A stretch of DNA of 5,775 nt from Bradyrhizobium sp. (GTDB taxonomy: Bacteria; Pseudomonadota; Alphaproteobacteria; Rhizobiales; Xanthobacteraceae), in NCBI GenBank assembly GCA_025960445.1, contig JAICIT010000193.1, positions 1-5,775 of the forward strand, in the 5' to 3' direction. Shown in pieces: positions 1 through 5,775 of the stretch. A program made the position numbers and the translations under genes. A model generated the notes under the pieces. It was given only the letters and a program-made list of their open reading frames with translations, was not told the DNA's origin and made no database searches. Numbering within the stretch: the first letter of the stretch is position 1; each line of letters opens with the position of its first letter.

Positions 1-48
1 AGCTATCCCGAAGCCGATAAGGCCAAAATCAGCGATGCAGGCAAATGA
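1..48 (+). CDS. cpaD: C-terminal end of upstream gene, probably CpaD (partial)
   Basis: Frame 1 is open from the window edge and reads SYPEADKAKISDAGK before a TGA at 46-48. Only these 15 residues are visible, so no domain can be checked. The identification rests on position: in alphaproteobacterial cpa/tad operons the gene directly before cpaE is usually cpaD, which encodes a small outer-membrane or periplasmic lipoprotein associated with the CpaC secretin. The stop overlaps the cpaE start in an ATGA (45-48), the usual sign of translational coupling inside an operon. The reading frame and stop are seen directly; the gene name is inferred from synteny. Confidence 0.6.
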   Translation, partial: SYPEADKAKISDAGK

Positions 49-1313
49 CAAGTTACGCGCGCAACAATTCCGAACAGCCGCCGGACGTCACGTCGACCCC
101 GCTGGAAGATCATATTGCGCCCGCGCCTCGCGTGTCCGTGCAAGCATTTTGCGAGGGCGTGGAAACGGCAGCCGCGGTGCAGTCAGCGGGCGAGGACCGT
201 CGCCTCGGCAAGGCTCACCTCAAAATTCAGATGGGCGGCATGGCAGCCGCCATCGAAGCCTATCGGACGGCGCCCACGCCCAATGTAATCATCCTGGAAA
301 CCGAAGGTCGCACCGATATCCTTAAGGGGCTGGATCAGCTCGCGACCGTATGCGACTCCGGCACCCGCGTCATCGTGATCGGGCGTGTGAACGATGTCGC
401 GCTTTATCGCGAACTGGTGCGCCGGGGTGTCAGCGACTACGTTATCGCGCCCGTGAACGCGCTTGATGTGGTGCGCTCGATCTGTGGCCTGTTCTCGACT
501 CCGGAGGCCAAGGCGGTTGGCCGCATCATTGCCGTCGTCGGAGCCAAGGGCGGCGTTGGGGCATCCACCATCGCCCACAATGTTGGATGGGCGATTGCGC
601 GCGATCTGGCGCTCGATTCAGTAGTCGCCGACCTCGACCTCGCGTTTGGCACCGCAGGACTCGACTACAATCAGGACCCGGCGCAGGGCATCGCTGACGC
701 GGTATTCTCGCCCGATCGCGTCGATACCGCCTTTATCGATCGGCTGCTGTCGAAATGCACCGATCACCTGAGCCTGTTGGCGGCTCCAGCGACGCTTGAG
801 CGGGTCTACGATTTTGGCGCCGACGCGTTCGATTCGATCTTCGACACACTGCGCACGACCATGCCTTGCATCGTACTGGATGTTCCGCATCAGTGGTCGG
901 GCTGGACCAAGCGCGCTTTGGTCAGCGCCGACGACATCCTGATTGTCGCCGCGCCGGACTTGGCCAACCTGCGCAACACCAAGAATATCTTTGACCTGCT
1001 GAAGGCATCGCGGCCGAATGACCGCATCCCCCTGTATTGCCTCAATCAGGTCGGGGTGCCGAAGCGACCGGAGATCAATTTCAACGAATTCGCCAAAGCT
1101 ATCGAAAGCGACCCGATCGCAACCATCCCGTTCGACCCGCAAATGTTCGGTTCGGCCGCAAACAACGGCCAGATGATCGCGGAAATCTCCGCGACCCATC
1201 GCACCACCGAAATGTTCTTGCAGATGGCGCAACGGCTGACCGGCCGGGGCGAGGCGAAAAAGCCGCGAGGATCTTTCCTGTCACCACTGATCGAAAAGCT
1301 GCGGGCAAAGTAG
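45..1313 (+). CDS. cpaE: CpaE/TadZ-type pilus-assembly ATPase with pseudo-receiver domain
   Basis: This 422-residue cytoplasmic protein belongs to the CpaE/TadZ branch of the MinD/ParA ATPases, which position the tad pilus machine, typically at a pole. Residues 1-28 are a polar leader. Residues about 29-150 resemble a CheY-like receiver, but the strand that should end in the phospho-acceptor Asp reads PNVIILETEG, with Glu85 there, so it is a pseudo-receiver. The ATPase domain starts near 159 with the deviant Walker A KGGVGAST (168-175): the ParA/MinD signature Lys168 is kept, but the second, P-loop lysine is Ala173. DLDLAFGTAGLD (196-207) fits the switch I/A' region and CIVLDVPH (275-282) the Walker B strand. 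The C-terminus is basic. The ATG at 45 overlaps the upstream stop and has only a weak ribosome site (CAGG, 38-41), consistent with coupling. Length is normal for the family and the frame is intact. Confidence 0.93.
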   Translation: MTSYARNNSEQPPDVTSTPLEDHIAPAPRVSVQAFCEGVETAAAVQSAGEDRRLGKAHLKIQMGGMAAAIEAYRTAPTPNVIILETEGRTDILKGLDQLATVCDSGTRVIVIGRVNDVALYRELVRRGVSDYVIAPVNALDVVRSICGLFSTPEAKAVGRIIAVVGAKGGVGASTIAHNVGWAIARDLALDSVVADLDLAFGTAGLDYNQDPAQGIADAVFSPDRVDTAFIDRLLSKCTDHLSLLAAPATLERVYDFGADAFDSIFDTLRTTMPCIVLDVPHQWSGWTKRALVSADDILIVAAPDLANLRNTKNIFDLLKASRPNDRIPLYCLNQVGVPKRPEINFNEFAKAIESDPIATIPFDPQMFGSAANNGQMIAEISATHRTTEMFLQMAQRLTGRGEAKKPRGSFLSPLIEKLRAK

Positions 1314-1324
1314 GCAGCCCGCCT

Positions 1325-1328
1325 GGAG
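1325..1328 (+). promoter_or_regulatory. Shine-Dalgarno site for cpaF (GTG start)
   Basis: GGAG lies 7 bases before the GTG at 1336, in the 22-base gap after cpaE. It supports the non-ATG start: the next in-frame methionine is residue 116, well inside the conserved N-terminal domain. Confidence 0.7.
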
Positions 1329-1335
1329 TACTATC

Positions 1336-2817
1336 GTGTTTGGTAAGCGTAGCGGACCTGATATCGAAACCCGGGTGATAAAGCCTGCCACGACGGCGTT
1401 GGAACCAGCTGCCGTCGCGGCACCGGCTGTTCCGCGAAGCGCGCCTCCCCCCTCTGCTCCGCCGCCGCCTACCGTCTCATCGCCGCCGCTGGCGCCGGCC
1501 AAACCGCCGCCGGTGATCGAAGCGCGACGCTCGGATAACTATTACCAAGTCAAGGCAACGATCTTTGGCGCGCTGATCGAGGCGATCGACCTTGCCCAAC
1601 TCGCCAAACTTGACGGCGAGTCGGCGCGCGAGGAAATTCGCGACATCGTCAACGAAATCATTGCGATCAAAAACATCGTGATGTCGATTGCTGAGCAGGA
1701 AGAGCTCCTCGACGACATCTGCAATGACGTTCTCGGATATGGACCGCTGGAACCGTTGCTCTCGCGCGACGACATCTCCGATATCATGGTCAACGGCGCC
1801 GGCACGGTGTTCATCGAGGTAGCCGGCCGCATCCAGCGCACCGGAATTCGCTTCCGCGACAATCAGCAGCTGCTGAATATCTGTCAGCGCATCGTCAGCC
1901 AGGTCGGCAGGCGCGTCGACGAATCCTCTCCGATCTGCGACGCGCGCCTCGCGGACGGATCACGCGTCAACGCCATCGTCCCGCCGTTGGCGCTCGATGG
2001 CCCCGCGCTCACGATCCGCAAATTCAAAAAAGACAAGTTGACGCTAGACCAGCTCGTAAAGTTCGGCGCGATCTCGCCGGAAGGCGCAACGATCCTGCAG
2101 ATCATTGGCCGTTGTCGCGCCAACGTCCTTATTTCGGGCGGCACCGGGTCCGGCAAGACCACACTGCTGAATTGCCTCACCCAGTTCATCGATAACGACG
2201 AGCGCGTCATTACCTGCGAAGACGCCGCCGAACTTCAGTTGCAACAGCCGCATGTGGTGCGGCTAGAAACGCGCCCGCCCAATATCGAGGGCGAAGGCCA
2301 GATCACCATGCGCGAACTGGTCCGCAACTGCCTGCGTATGCGACCCGAACGCATTATCGTCGGCGAAGTCCGCGGACCCGAAGCTTTCGACCTGCTGCAG
2401 GCCATGAATACGGGTCACGACGGATCGATGGGAACGCTGCACGCCAACAATCCGCGCGAAGCCCTGTCGCGCTGCGAATCCATGATCACCATGGGCGGAT
2501 TTTCACTACCATCCCGGACTATCCGCGAGATGATTTGCGCCTCCATCGACGTGATCATCCAGGCCGCCCGCCTGCGCGACGGCTCCCGCCGTATCACGCA
2601 CATCACCGAGGTGATGGGCATGGAAGGCGATACCATCATCACGCAGGACCTGTTCGTTTACGAGTTGCTCGGTGAGGACGCCGACGGTCACATCCTTGGC
2701 CGGCACCATTCAACCGGAATCGGTCGGCCCCGGTTCTGGGATCGCGCTCGGTACTACAACGAGGAGAAGCGACTCGCCGCGGCACTCGATGCCGCCGAAG
2801 TCGCGACGAAAGTCTAG
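1336..2817 (+). CDS. cpaF: CpaF/TadA-type secretion ATPase of the tad pilus
   Basis: This 493-residue member of the VirB11/GspE-like type II/IV secretion ATPases powers assembly of the Flp pilus from the cytoplasmic face of the inner membrane. Residues 20-60 are a low-complexity Pro/Ala-rich linker (for example [13 protein letters not shown]). Residues about 66-225 form the N-terminal domain, with YGPLEPLL and ISDIMVNG (135-154) typical of CpaF. The motor domain carries Walker [10 protein letters not shown] (268-276, Lys274), the Asp box CEDAAELQL (294-302), a Walker B region [12 protein letters not shown] (339-350, Glu344) and the His box [13 protein letters not shown] (359-371, His361 and His369). 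All key motifs are present, so the enzyme should be active. The GTG start is chosen because of the GGAG upstream and the lack of another usable start. It is followed by tadB after 11 bases, with the tadB ribosome site touching the cpaF stop. Confidence 0.97.
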   Translation: MFGKRSGPDIETRVIKPATTALEPAAVAAPAVPRSAPPPSAPPPPTVSSPPLAPAKPPPVIEARRSDNYYQVKATIFGALIEAIDLAQLAKLDGESAREEIRDIVNEIIAIKNIVMSIAEQEELLDDICNDVLGYGPLEPLLSRDDISDIMVNGAGTVFIEVAGRIQRTGIRFRDNQQLLNICQRIVSQVGRRVDESSPICDARLADGSRVNAIVPPLALDGPALTIRKFKKDKLTLDQLVKFGAISPEGATILQIIGRCRANVLISGGTGSGKTTLLNCLTQFIDNDERVITCEDAAELQLQQPHVVRLETRPPNIEGEGQITMRELVRNCLRMRPERIIVGEVRGPEAFDLLQAMNTGHDGSMGTLHANNPREALSRCESMITMGGFSLPSRTIREMICASIDVIIQAARLRDGSRRITHITEVMGMEGDTIITQDLFVYELLGEDADGHILGRHHSTGIGRPRFWDRARYYNEEKRLAAALDAAEVATKV

Positions 2818-2822
2818 AGGAG
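2818..2822 (+). promoter_or_regulatory. Shine-Dalgarno site for tadB, abutting the cpaF stop
   Basis: AGGAG (2818-2822) follows immediately after the cpaF TAG (2815-2817) and lies 6 bases before the tadB ATG at 2829. It is the best ribosome site in the operon. Ribosomes ending cpaF would sit on it, suggesting coupled translation. Confidence 0.75.
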
Positions 2823-2828
2823 CGTTCC

Positions 2829-3803
2829 ATGCAAATACAAACGCTCGCACTGGCTTTCCTCGCCGCCACGGCGATCGGCGGGATCGCGTGGGTCTTTATT
2901 TATCCGTTTCTCTCCGGAGAGAGAAAAGCGGAGAGCCGCCGCGCTGCGGTGGCAAAGGCCGAGCCGACCGCGCGCAACGTCGACAAGACTCAGCGTTCGC
3001 GCCGCGAACAGGTCGAGACTTCGCTCAAGGACCTCGAGACGCGACGCCAGAAGGAAAGCAGGGTACCGCTGAGCAAGCGCCTGATGCAGGCCGGATTGAA
3101 CTGGTCGGCACAGAAATTCATGGTCGTCTCGGGCATTCTCGCTGCCGTGGCTTTCGGCCTCACGATGCTGTTCGGAGGCAGCTTGCTCGCGGCGGCTGGA
3201 CTTGCTTTCGCCGCCGGCTTCGGCCTACCGCGGTGGGGATTGAGCTATTTGAAAAAGCGGCGGGAACAGAACTTTCTCAAATCGCTGCCGGACGCCGTTG
3301 ATGTCATCGTTCGCGGCATCAAGGCCGGGTTGCCGCTGTTTGAGTCCATCAAGGTCGTCGCCACCGACGCGCCGGAGCCGCTCAGGGGCGAGTTCCTGGC
3401 CATTATCGAAACCCAGGCGATCGGGATGCCGCTCGGCGAAGCCTGCGCACGCTTGTATGACCGGATGCCGGTGCCTGAAGCGAACTTCTTTGGAATCGTG
3501 ATCGCAATCCAGCAAAAATCCGGTGGCAACCTGTCGGAGGCGCTTGGCAACCTTTCCAAGGTTCTGCGAGACCGCAAGAAAATGGCCGAGAAGATCCAGG
3601 CGATGTCGATGGAGGCCAAGGCCTCTGCGGGCATCATCGGCTCACTGCCGCCAATCGTCATGCTGCTGGTTTACCTCTCTACGCCCCAATACATCTCGCT
3701 GCTATGGACCCACCCAACGGGACAGCTGATGCTGGTCGGTTGCGCGATCTGGATGACCATTGGCATCCTCGTAATGAAGAAAATGATCAACTTCGACTTC
3801 TGA
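2829..3803 (+). CDS. tadB: TadB inner-membrane platform protein (type II secretion F domain)
   Basis: This 324-residue polytopic membrane protein is of the GspF/PilC-related T2SSF type. TadB and TadC together form the inner-membrane platform on which CpaF acts. Hydrophobic segments are seen at about 5-28, 97-115, 117-136, 267-285 and 299-317. Between the first two lies a highly charged, Arg/Lys-rich cytoplasmic stretch (31-84). The T2SSF domain covers about 150-280: it opens with FLKSLPDAVDVIVRGIKAGLPL (149-170), passes through GMPLGEA (199-205) and QQKSGGNLSEALGNLS (228-243), then a basic helix before SLPP (272-275). The length is usual and the frame intact. Start choice is firm because of the AGGAG at 2818-2822. 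It corresponds to cpaG in the Caulobacter naming. The stop is 9 bases before tadC. Confidence 0.94.
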   Translation: MQIQTLALAFLAATAIGGIAWVFIYPFLSGERKAESRRAAVAKAEPTARNVDKTQRSRREQVETSLKDLETRRQKESRVPLSKRLMQAGLNWSAQKFMVVSGILAAVAFGLTMLFGGSLLAAAGLAFAAGFGLPRWGLSYLKKRREQNFLKSLPDAVDVIVRGIKAGLPLFESIKVVATDAPEPLRGEFLAIIETQAIGMPLGEACARLYDRMPVPEANFFGIVIAIQQKSGGNLSEALGNLSKVLRDRKKMAEKIQAMSMEAKASAGIIGSLPPIVMLLVYLSTPQYISLLWTHPTGQLMLVGCAIWMTIGILVMKKMINFDF

Positions 3804-3812
3804 CGGTGCAGC

Positions 3813-4787
3813 ATGATTCAGTTCCTGGTCGACAAGATACACGACGCGCACTTCATGACCATGCTGCTCGCCGCGATAGCCGCGAGCGCGACCGCCTATA
3901 CCTTGATCATGCCGCTGCTCGCGGGCGAAGGCCTGCAAAAGCGCATGAAGGCGGTCGCCAGTGAGCGCGAGCGCATTCGCCAGCGCGAGCGTGATCGCCT
4001 GTCGAAGACGGAAAAGGTGTCGCTACGGCAGACGCCCAAACAGCTCGTCTCAAAGATCGTCGAAGACTTCAATCTCACTAAGTGGCTGGCGCAGGAGGCT
4101 GCCCGCGAAAAGCTGACGATGGCCGGATACCGTGGCCAAGCGCCCTATGTCACGTTCCTGTTCTTCCGGCTGGTAACGCCGCTGGTGTTTTTCGTTTCGG
4201 CTCTGCTCTACGTGTTCCTGATTTCGCACATGCAACAGTCGATGCCGATCAAGATCGGCATGTGCATTGCCGCGGCCTATCTCGGATTGCAGGCGCCAAT
4301 GCTGTTTCTGAAAAACGCTATCTCGAAGCGCCAGCTGTCGATCAAGCGGGCTTTTCCCGACGCGCTCGATCTTTTGCTGATCTGCATTGAATCCGGCATG
4401 TCGATCGAGGTCGCATTCCGGAAGGTCAGCACCGAAATCGTCAGCCAGTCGGTCGCGCTATCGGAAGAGTTTATCCTGACCACAGCCGAATTGTCATATC
4501 TGCAGGACCGCAAAGTGGCGTACGAAAACCTGGCGAAGCGCACCGGGCTTGAGGGCGTGAAGTCGGTTTGTCTAGCCCTGCAGCAGTCCGAACGCTACGG
4601 AACGCCGCTCGGCCAGAGCCTGCGCGTGATGGCGCAGGAGAACCGCGATATGCGCATGAACGAGGCGGAGAAGAAGGCGGCAGCGCTGCCTCCGAAACTG
4701 ACCGTGCCGATGATCCTGTTCTTTCTGCCGGTGCTGTTCGTGGTCATCCTCGGGCCGACCGGCATCAAGGTCGCAGCGATGCAGTAA
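3813..4787 (+). CDS. tadC: TadC inner-membrane platform protein (type II secretion F domain)
   Basis: This is the second T2SSF membrane protein of the tad platform, also 324 residues and distantly related to its neighbour TadB. Hydrophobic segments lie at about 15-37, 113-137, 148-167 and 297-315. A strongly charged segment rich in Arg/Glu (ERERIRQRERDRL, 51-63) follows the first one and probably forms a cytoplasmic helix. The T2SSF domain begins at RAFPDALDLLLICIESGMSI (179-198) and continues through QQSERYGTPLGQSLR (257-271) to ALPPKLTVP (291-299), matching the TadB landmarks in the same order. The ATG at 3813 lies 9 bases after the tadB stop with no good ribosome site in front, so coupling to tadB is likely. 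An inner ATG at 3855 (Met15) would cut the N-terminal helix boundary and is less likely. It corresponds to cpaH. No further plus-strand gene follows within the window. Confidence 0.94.
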   Translation: MIQFLVDKIHDAHFMTMLLAAIAASATAYTLIMPLLAGEGLQKRMKAVASERERIRQRERDRLSKTEKVSLRQTPKQLVSKIVEDFNLTKWLAQEAAREKLTMAGYRGQAPYVTFLFFRLVTPLVFFVSALLYVFLISHMQQSMPIKIGMCIAAAYLGLQAPMLFLKNAISKRQLSIKRAFPDALDLLLICIESGMSIEVAFRKVSTEIVSQSVALSEEFILTTAELSYLQDRKVAYENLAKRTGLEGVKSVCLALQQSERYGTPLGQSLRVMAQENRDMRMNEAEKKAAALPPKLTVPMILFFLPVLFVVILGPTGIKVAAMQ

Positions 4788-4860
4788 TCGCCCGAGGGCG
4801 CAAGGCCGCCGGGCGCTTATCGATAGTTCTATGTTGAGAAACTTGCTTTGAGCGACCCGG
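4788..4860. other. Convergent intergenic gap between tadC and the tadD-like gene
   Basis: Both flanking genes end here, so transcription should stop from each side. It holds an inverted repeat CGCCCGAGGGCG (4789-4800) directly after the tadC stop. An alternative overlapping GGCG/CGCC stem lies at 4797-4810, and a TATCGATA palindrome at 4818-4825. Neither GC-rich stem is followed by a T run on either strand, so a standard intrinsic terminator is not shown. The inverted repeat may still slow polymerase or serve as a Rho-assisted end. Confidence 0.4.
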
Positions 4861-5679
4861 TCACTCGGTCCGGCGGTCGCCAAAGGACGCGACCGGGATC
4901 GAGCCGTTGCCGGCGCGGGGATTGTCCTTGCGGCTCAGCATCTCTTTCAAATAGCCGACATTTGCCGCCGCCTCATCGGCCGGCAGATCAGCCTTGACGA
5001 TGGTTTCGGCTTCGCCGAACCTGCCCTGCAGGCCGACAACGAGACCGAGATTCTGGCGCACCCGCGTGTCCGCTCTGCCGCTGGCGTAAGCCCTGCGAAG
5101 AACCTCCTCGGCTTTCGGCAGATCTTTGGAAAGCACGTAGGATAGGCCGAGGTTCGACAGAACCGACGGCTCTTCAGGGACGATCTTCAGGGCGCTGGCG
5201 TAATAGCGCCGCGCCTCATCGTGGCGGCCAAGCTGATCCAGTGCCGTTCCCTGCACCGAGAGAATTCGCCAATCGGGATTATCCGGTGAATGGGCGCGGC
5301 TGAGCACATCGAAAGCTTGCTGGAAGTTGCCATTGTCGACCAGCGCCCGGCCAAACCCGGCGAGCAATGCCTTGTTGCTGGGATGGGCGATCGTTGCCTG
5401 CTCGAATACGGCGACGGCCTGGGCGCGCTGCCCGGTCGAGCGAAGCGCCTTTCCATAGGCGAGCGCAGCATCCGGGTCCTTGGGATTGGCTCGATAGCGT
5501 TCGCCATAAGCATCGACCGCGCGGCGCGGATCGGTCTCCGCAGTTGCTACCGGCTCGGACTTGGACGTGATCGAGCCCGTGATGTCGGACATCGTCTGGC
5601 AACCGCCGAGGCCGGCGGTGAAGCTTGCCATCATGGCGACGGATGCGAGGAGCCGGGCAAGTCTGGACTGCTGACGCAT
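4861..5679 (-). CDS. tadD: TadD-type TPR-repeat lipoprotein
   Basis: This 272-residue protein, read from the ATG at 5677-5679, resembles the TPR lipoproteins called TadD. In other tad systems these are thought to help place or assemble the outer-membrane secretin. It opens with a basic n-region (MRQQSRLAR), a hydrophobic core and a lipobox LGGC, giving lipidated Cys27 and a mature protein facing the periplasm. After a Ser/Thr-rich linker come about five TPR units at roughly 68-102, 103-136, 137-172, 173-205 and 206-237. Landmark residues include AYGKALRSTGQRAQAVAVFE, GTALDQLGRHDEARRYY and NLGLSYV. Longer versions from a GTG at 5692-5694 or a TTG at 5731-5733 are open, but only the ATG gives a standard lipoprotein signal at the very N-terminus. 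It is convergent with the pilus operon, so it has its own promoter. Assignment as TadD rests on TPR plus lipobox plus location. Confidence 0.85.
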   Translation of the reverse strand: MRQQSRLARLLASVAMMASFTAGLGGCQTMSDITGSITSKSEPVATAETDPRRAVDAYGERYRANPKDPDAALAYGKALRSTGQRAQAVAVFEQATIAHPSNKALLAGFGRALVDNGNFQQAFDVLSRAHSPDNPDWRILSVQGTALDQLGRHDEARRYYASALKIVPEEPSVLSNLGLSYVLSKDLPKAEEVLRRAYASGRADTRVRQNLGLVVGLQGRFGEAETIVKADLPADEAAANVGYLKEMLSRKDNPRAGNGSIPVASFGDRRTE

Positions 5680-5775
5680 GGCACTTTGACTCACGATATC
5701 AGGCGAATTGATTGGGCCGAACGTCGCCAGCAATAGACTGTTAACCCTAACGGCCGGTTAATTCAGCGGCAGGGC
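5680..5775 (-). promoter_or_regulatory. Upstream region of the tadD-like gene with TTAACC/GGTTAA inverted repeat
   Basis: The sequence up to the window edge before the chosen ATG must hold the promoter if the gene is transcribed alone. It contains a perfect 6-base inverted repeat, TTAACC at 5741-5746 and GGTTAA at 5756-5761, separated by 9 bases. A second nested near-palindrome (TAAC...GTTA, 5748-5760) sits within it. It is less GC-rich than the flanking coding DNA. TTAACC resembles the half-site of the alphaproteobacterial regulator CtrA, but the TTAA-N7-TTAA spacing of a full box is absent. No clear -35/-10 pair and no strong ribosome site could be assigned. The regulatory role is inferred. 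Confidence 0.35.

Noticed and set aside
618..1232. Long minus-strand open frame (204 codons) inside cpaE
   Set aside because: It lies wholly opposite a gene with clear family motifs. Its composition is that of an antisense frame in GC-rich DNA and no domain is recognisable.
2672..3301. Plus-strand open frame (209 codons) bridging the cpaF end and the tadB start
   Set aside because: It overlaps two well-supported genes in another frame, is very rich in Arg/Gly/Pro as expected for an out-of-frame reading, and has no ribosome site or motif.
3813..4787. TadC as a recent duplication of TadB because both have 324 residues
   Set aside because: They share only T2SSF landmarks at low similarity and differ in membrane topology details. 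They are two old, standard members of the tad platform and the equal length is coincidence.
4789..4800. Intrinsic terminator after tadC
   Set aside because: The CGCCC/GGGCG arms leave only a two-base loop (or a four-base loop with shorter arms), and no T run follows on either strand. It is described only as an inverted repeat in the gap.
5688..5692. GANTC (CcrM methylation) site as a cell-cycle signal near the tadD-like start
   Set aside because: GANTC also occurs repeatedly inside the coding genes of this window, so one copy here is not distinctive.
5290..5736. Plus-strand open frame (148 codons) opposite the tadD-like gene
   Set aside because: The minus-strand reading gives a signal peptide, lipobox and TPR repeats. 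The plus-strand reading gives none and is best explained as a shadow.
5741..5761. Full CtrA box upstream of the tadD-like gene
   Set aside because: The two TTAA elements start 17 bases apart, giving N13 instead of N7. Only half-site resemblance can be claimed.

Overview
The window is an internal stretch of a tad/cpa (tight adherence, Flp-type IVc pilus) locus. The GC-rich DNA, the gene order cpaD-cpaE-cpaF-tadB-tadC and the protein wording point to an alphaproteobacterium of the Hyphomicrobiales, most like the Bradyrhizobium/Rhodopseudomonas/Nitrobacter group. That placement is inferred from recalled family resemblance, not from a search.

Layout, left to right. Positions 1-48 are the last 15 codons and stop of an upstream gene, almost certainly cpaD. 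It overlaps the start of cpaE (45-1313), a MinD/ParA-like ATPase with a pseudo-receiver domain. Then come cpaF (1336-2817, the secretion ATPase), tadB (2829-3803) and tadC (3813-4787, the two inner-membrane platform proteins). All five are on the plus strand and are separated by -4, 22, 11 and 9 bases, so they look like one operon. A 73-base convergent gap (4788-4860) follows. A minus-strand gene then encodes a TPR lipoprotein of the TadD type (4861-5679). The last 96 bases are its upstream region and hold a TTAACC-N9-GGTTAA inverted repeat.

How they work together (family knowledge): CpaF hydrolyses ATP in the cytoplasm and drives pilin extraction through the TadB/TadC platform. CpaE/TadZ places the machine, typically at a cell pole. 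CpaD and the TadD lipoprotein serve the outer-membrane secretin part of the complex. Prepilin, prepilin peptidase, CpaB, the secretin CpaC and the TadE/F/G pseudopilins are not in the window; the first four are expected upstream of position 1.

I found no RNA gene, insertion sequence, CRISPR array or phage gene. The window is an ordinary, intact pilus-assembly locus. The points worth a second look are modest: a CpaE P-loop lacking the usual catalytic lysine, the inverted repeat upstream of the tadD-like gene, the ambiguous start of that gene, and the absence of tadE/F/G next to tadC.
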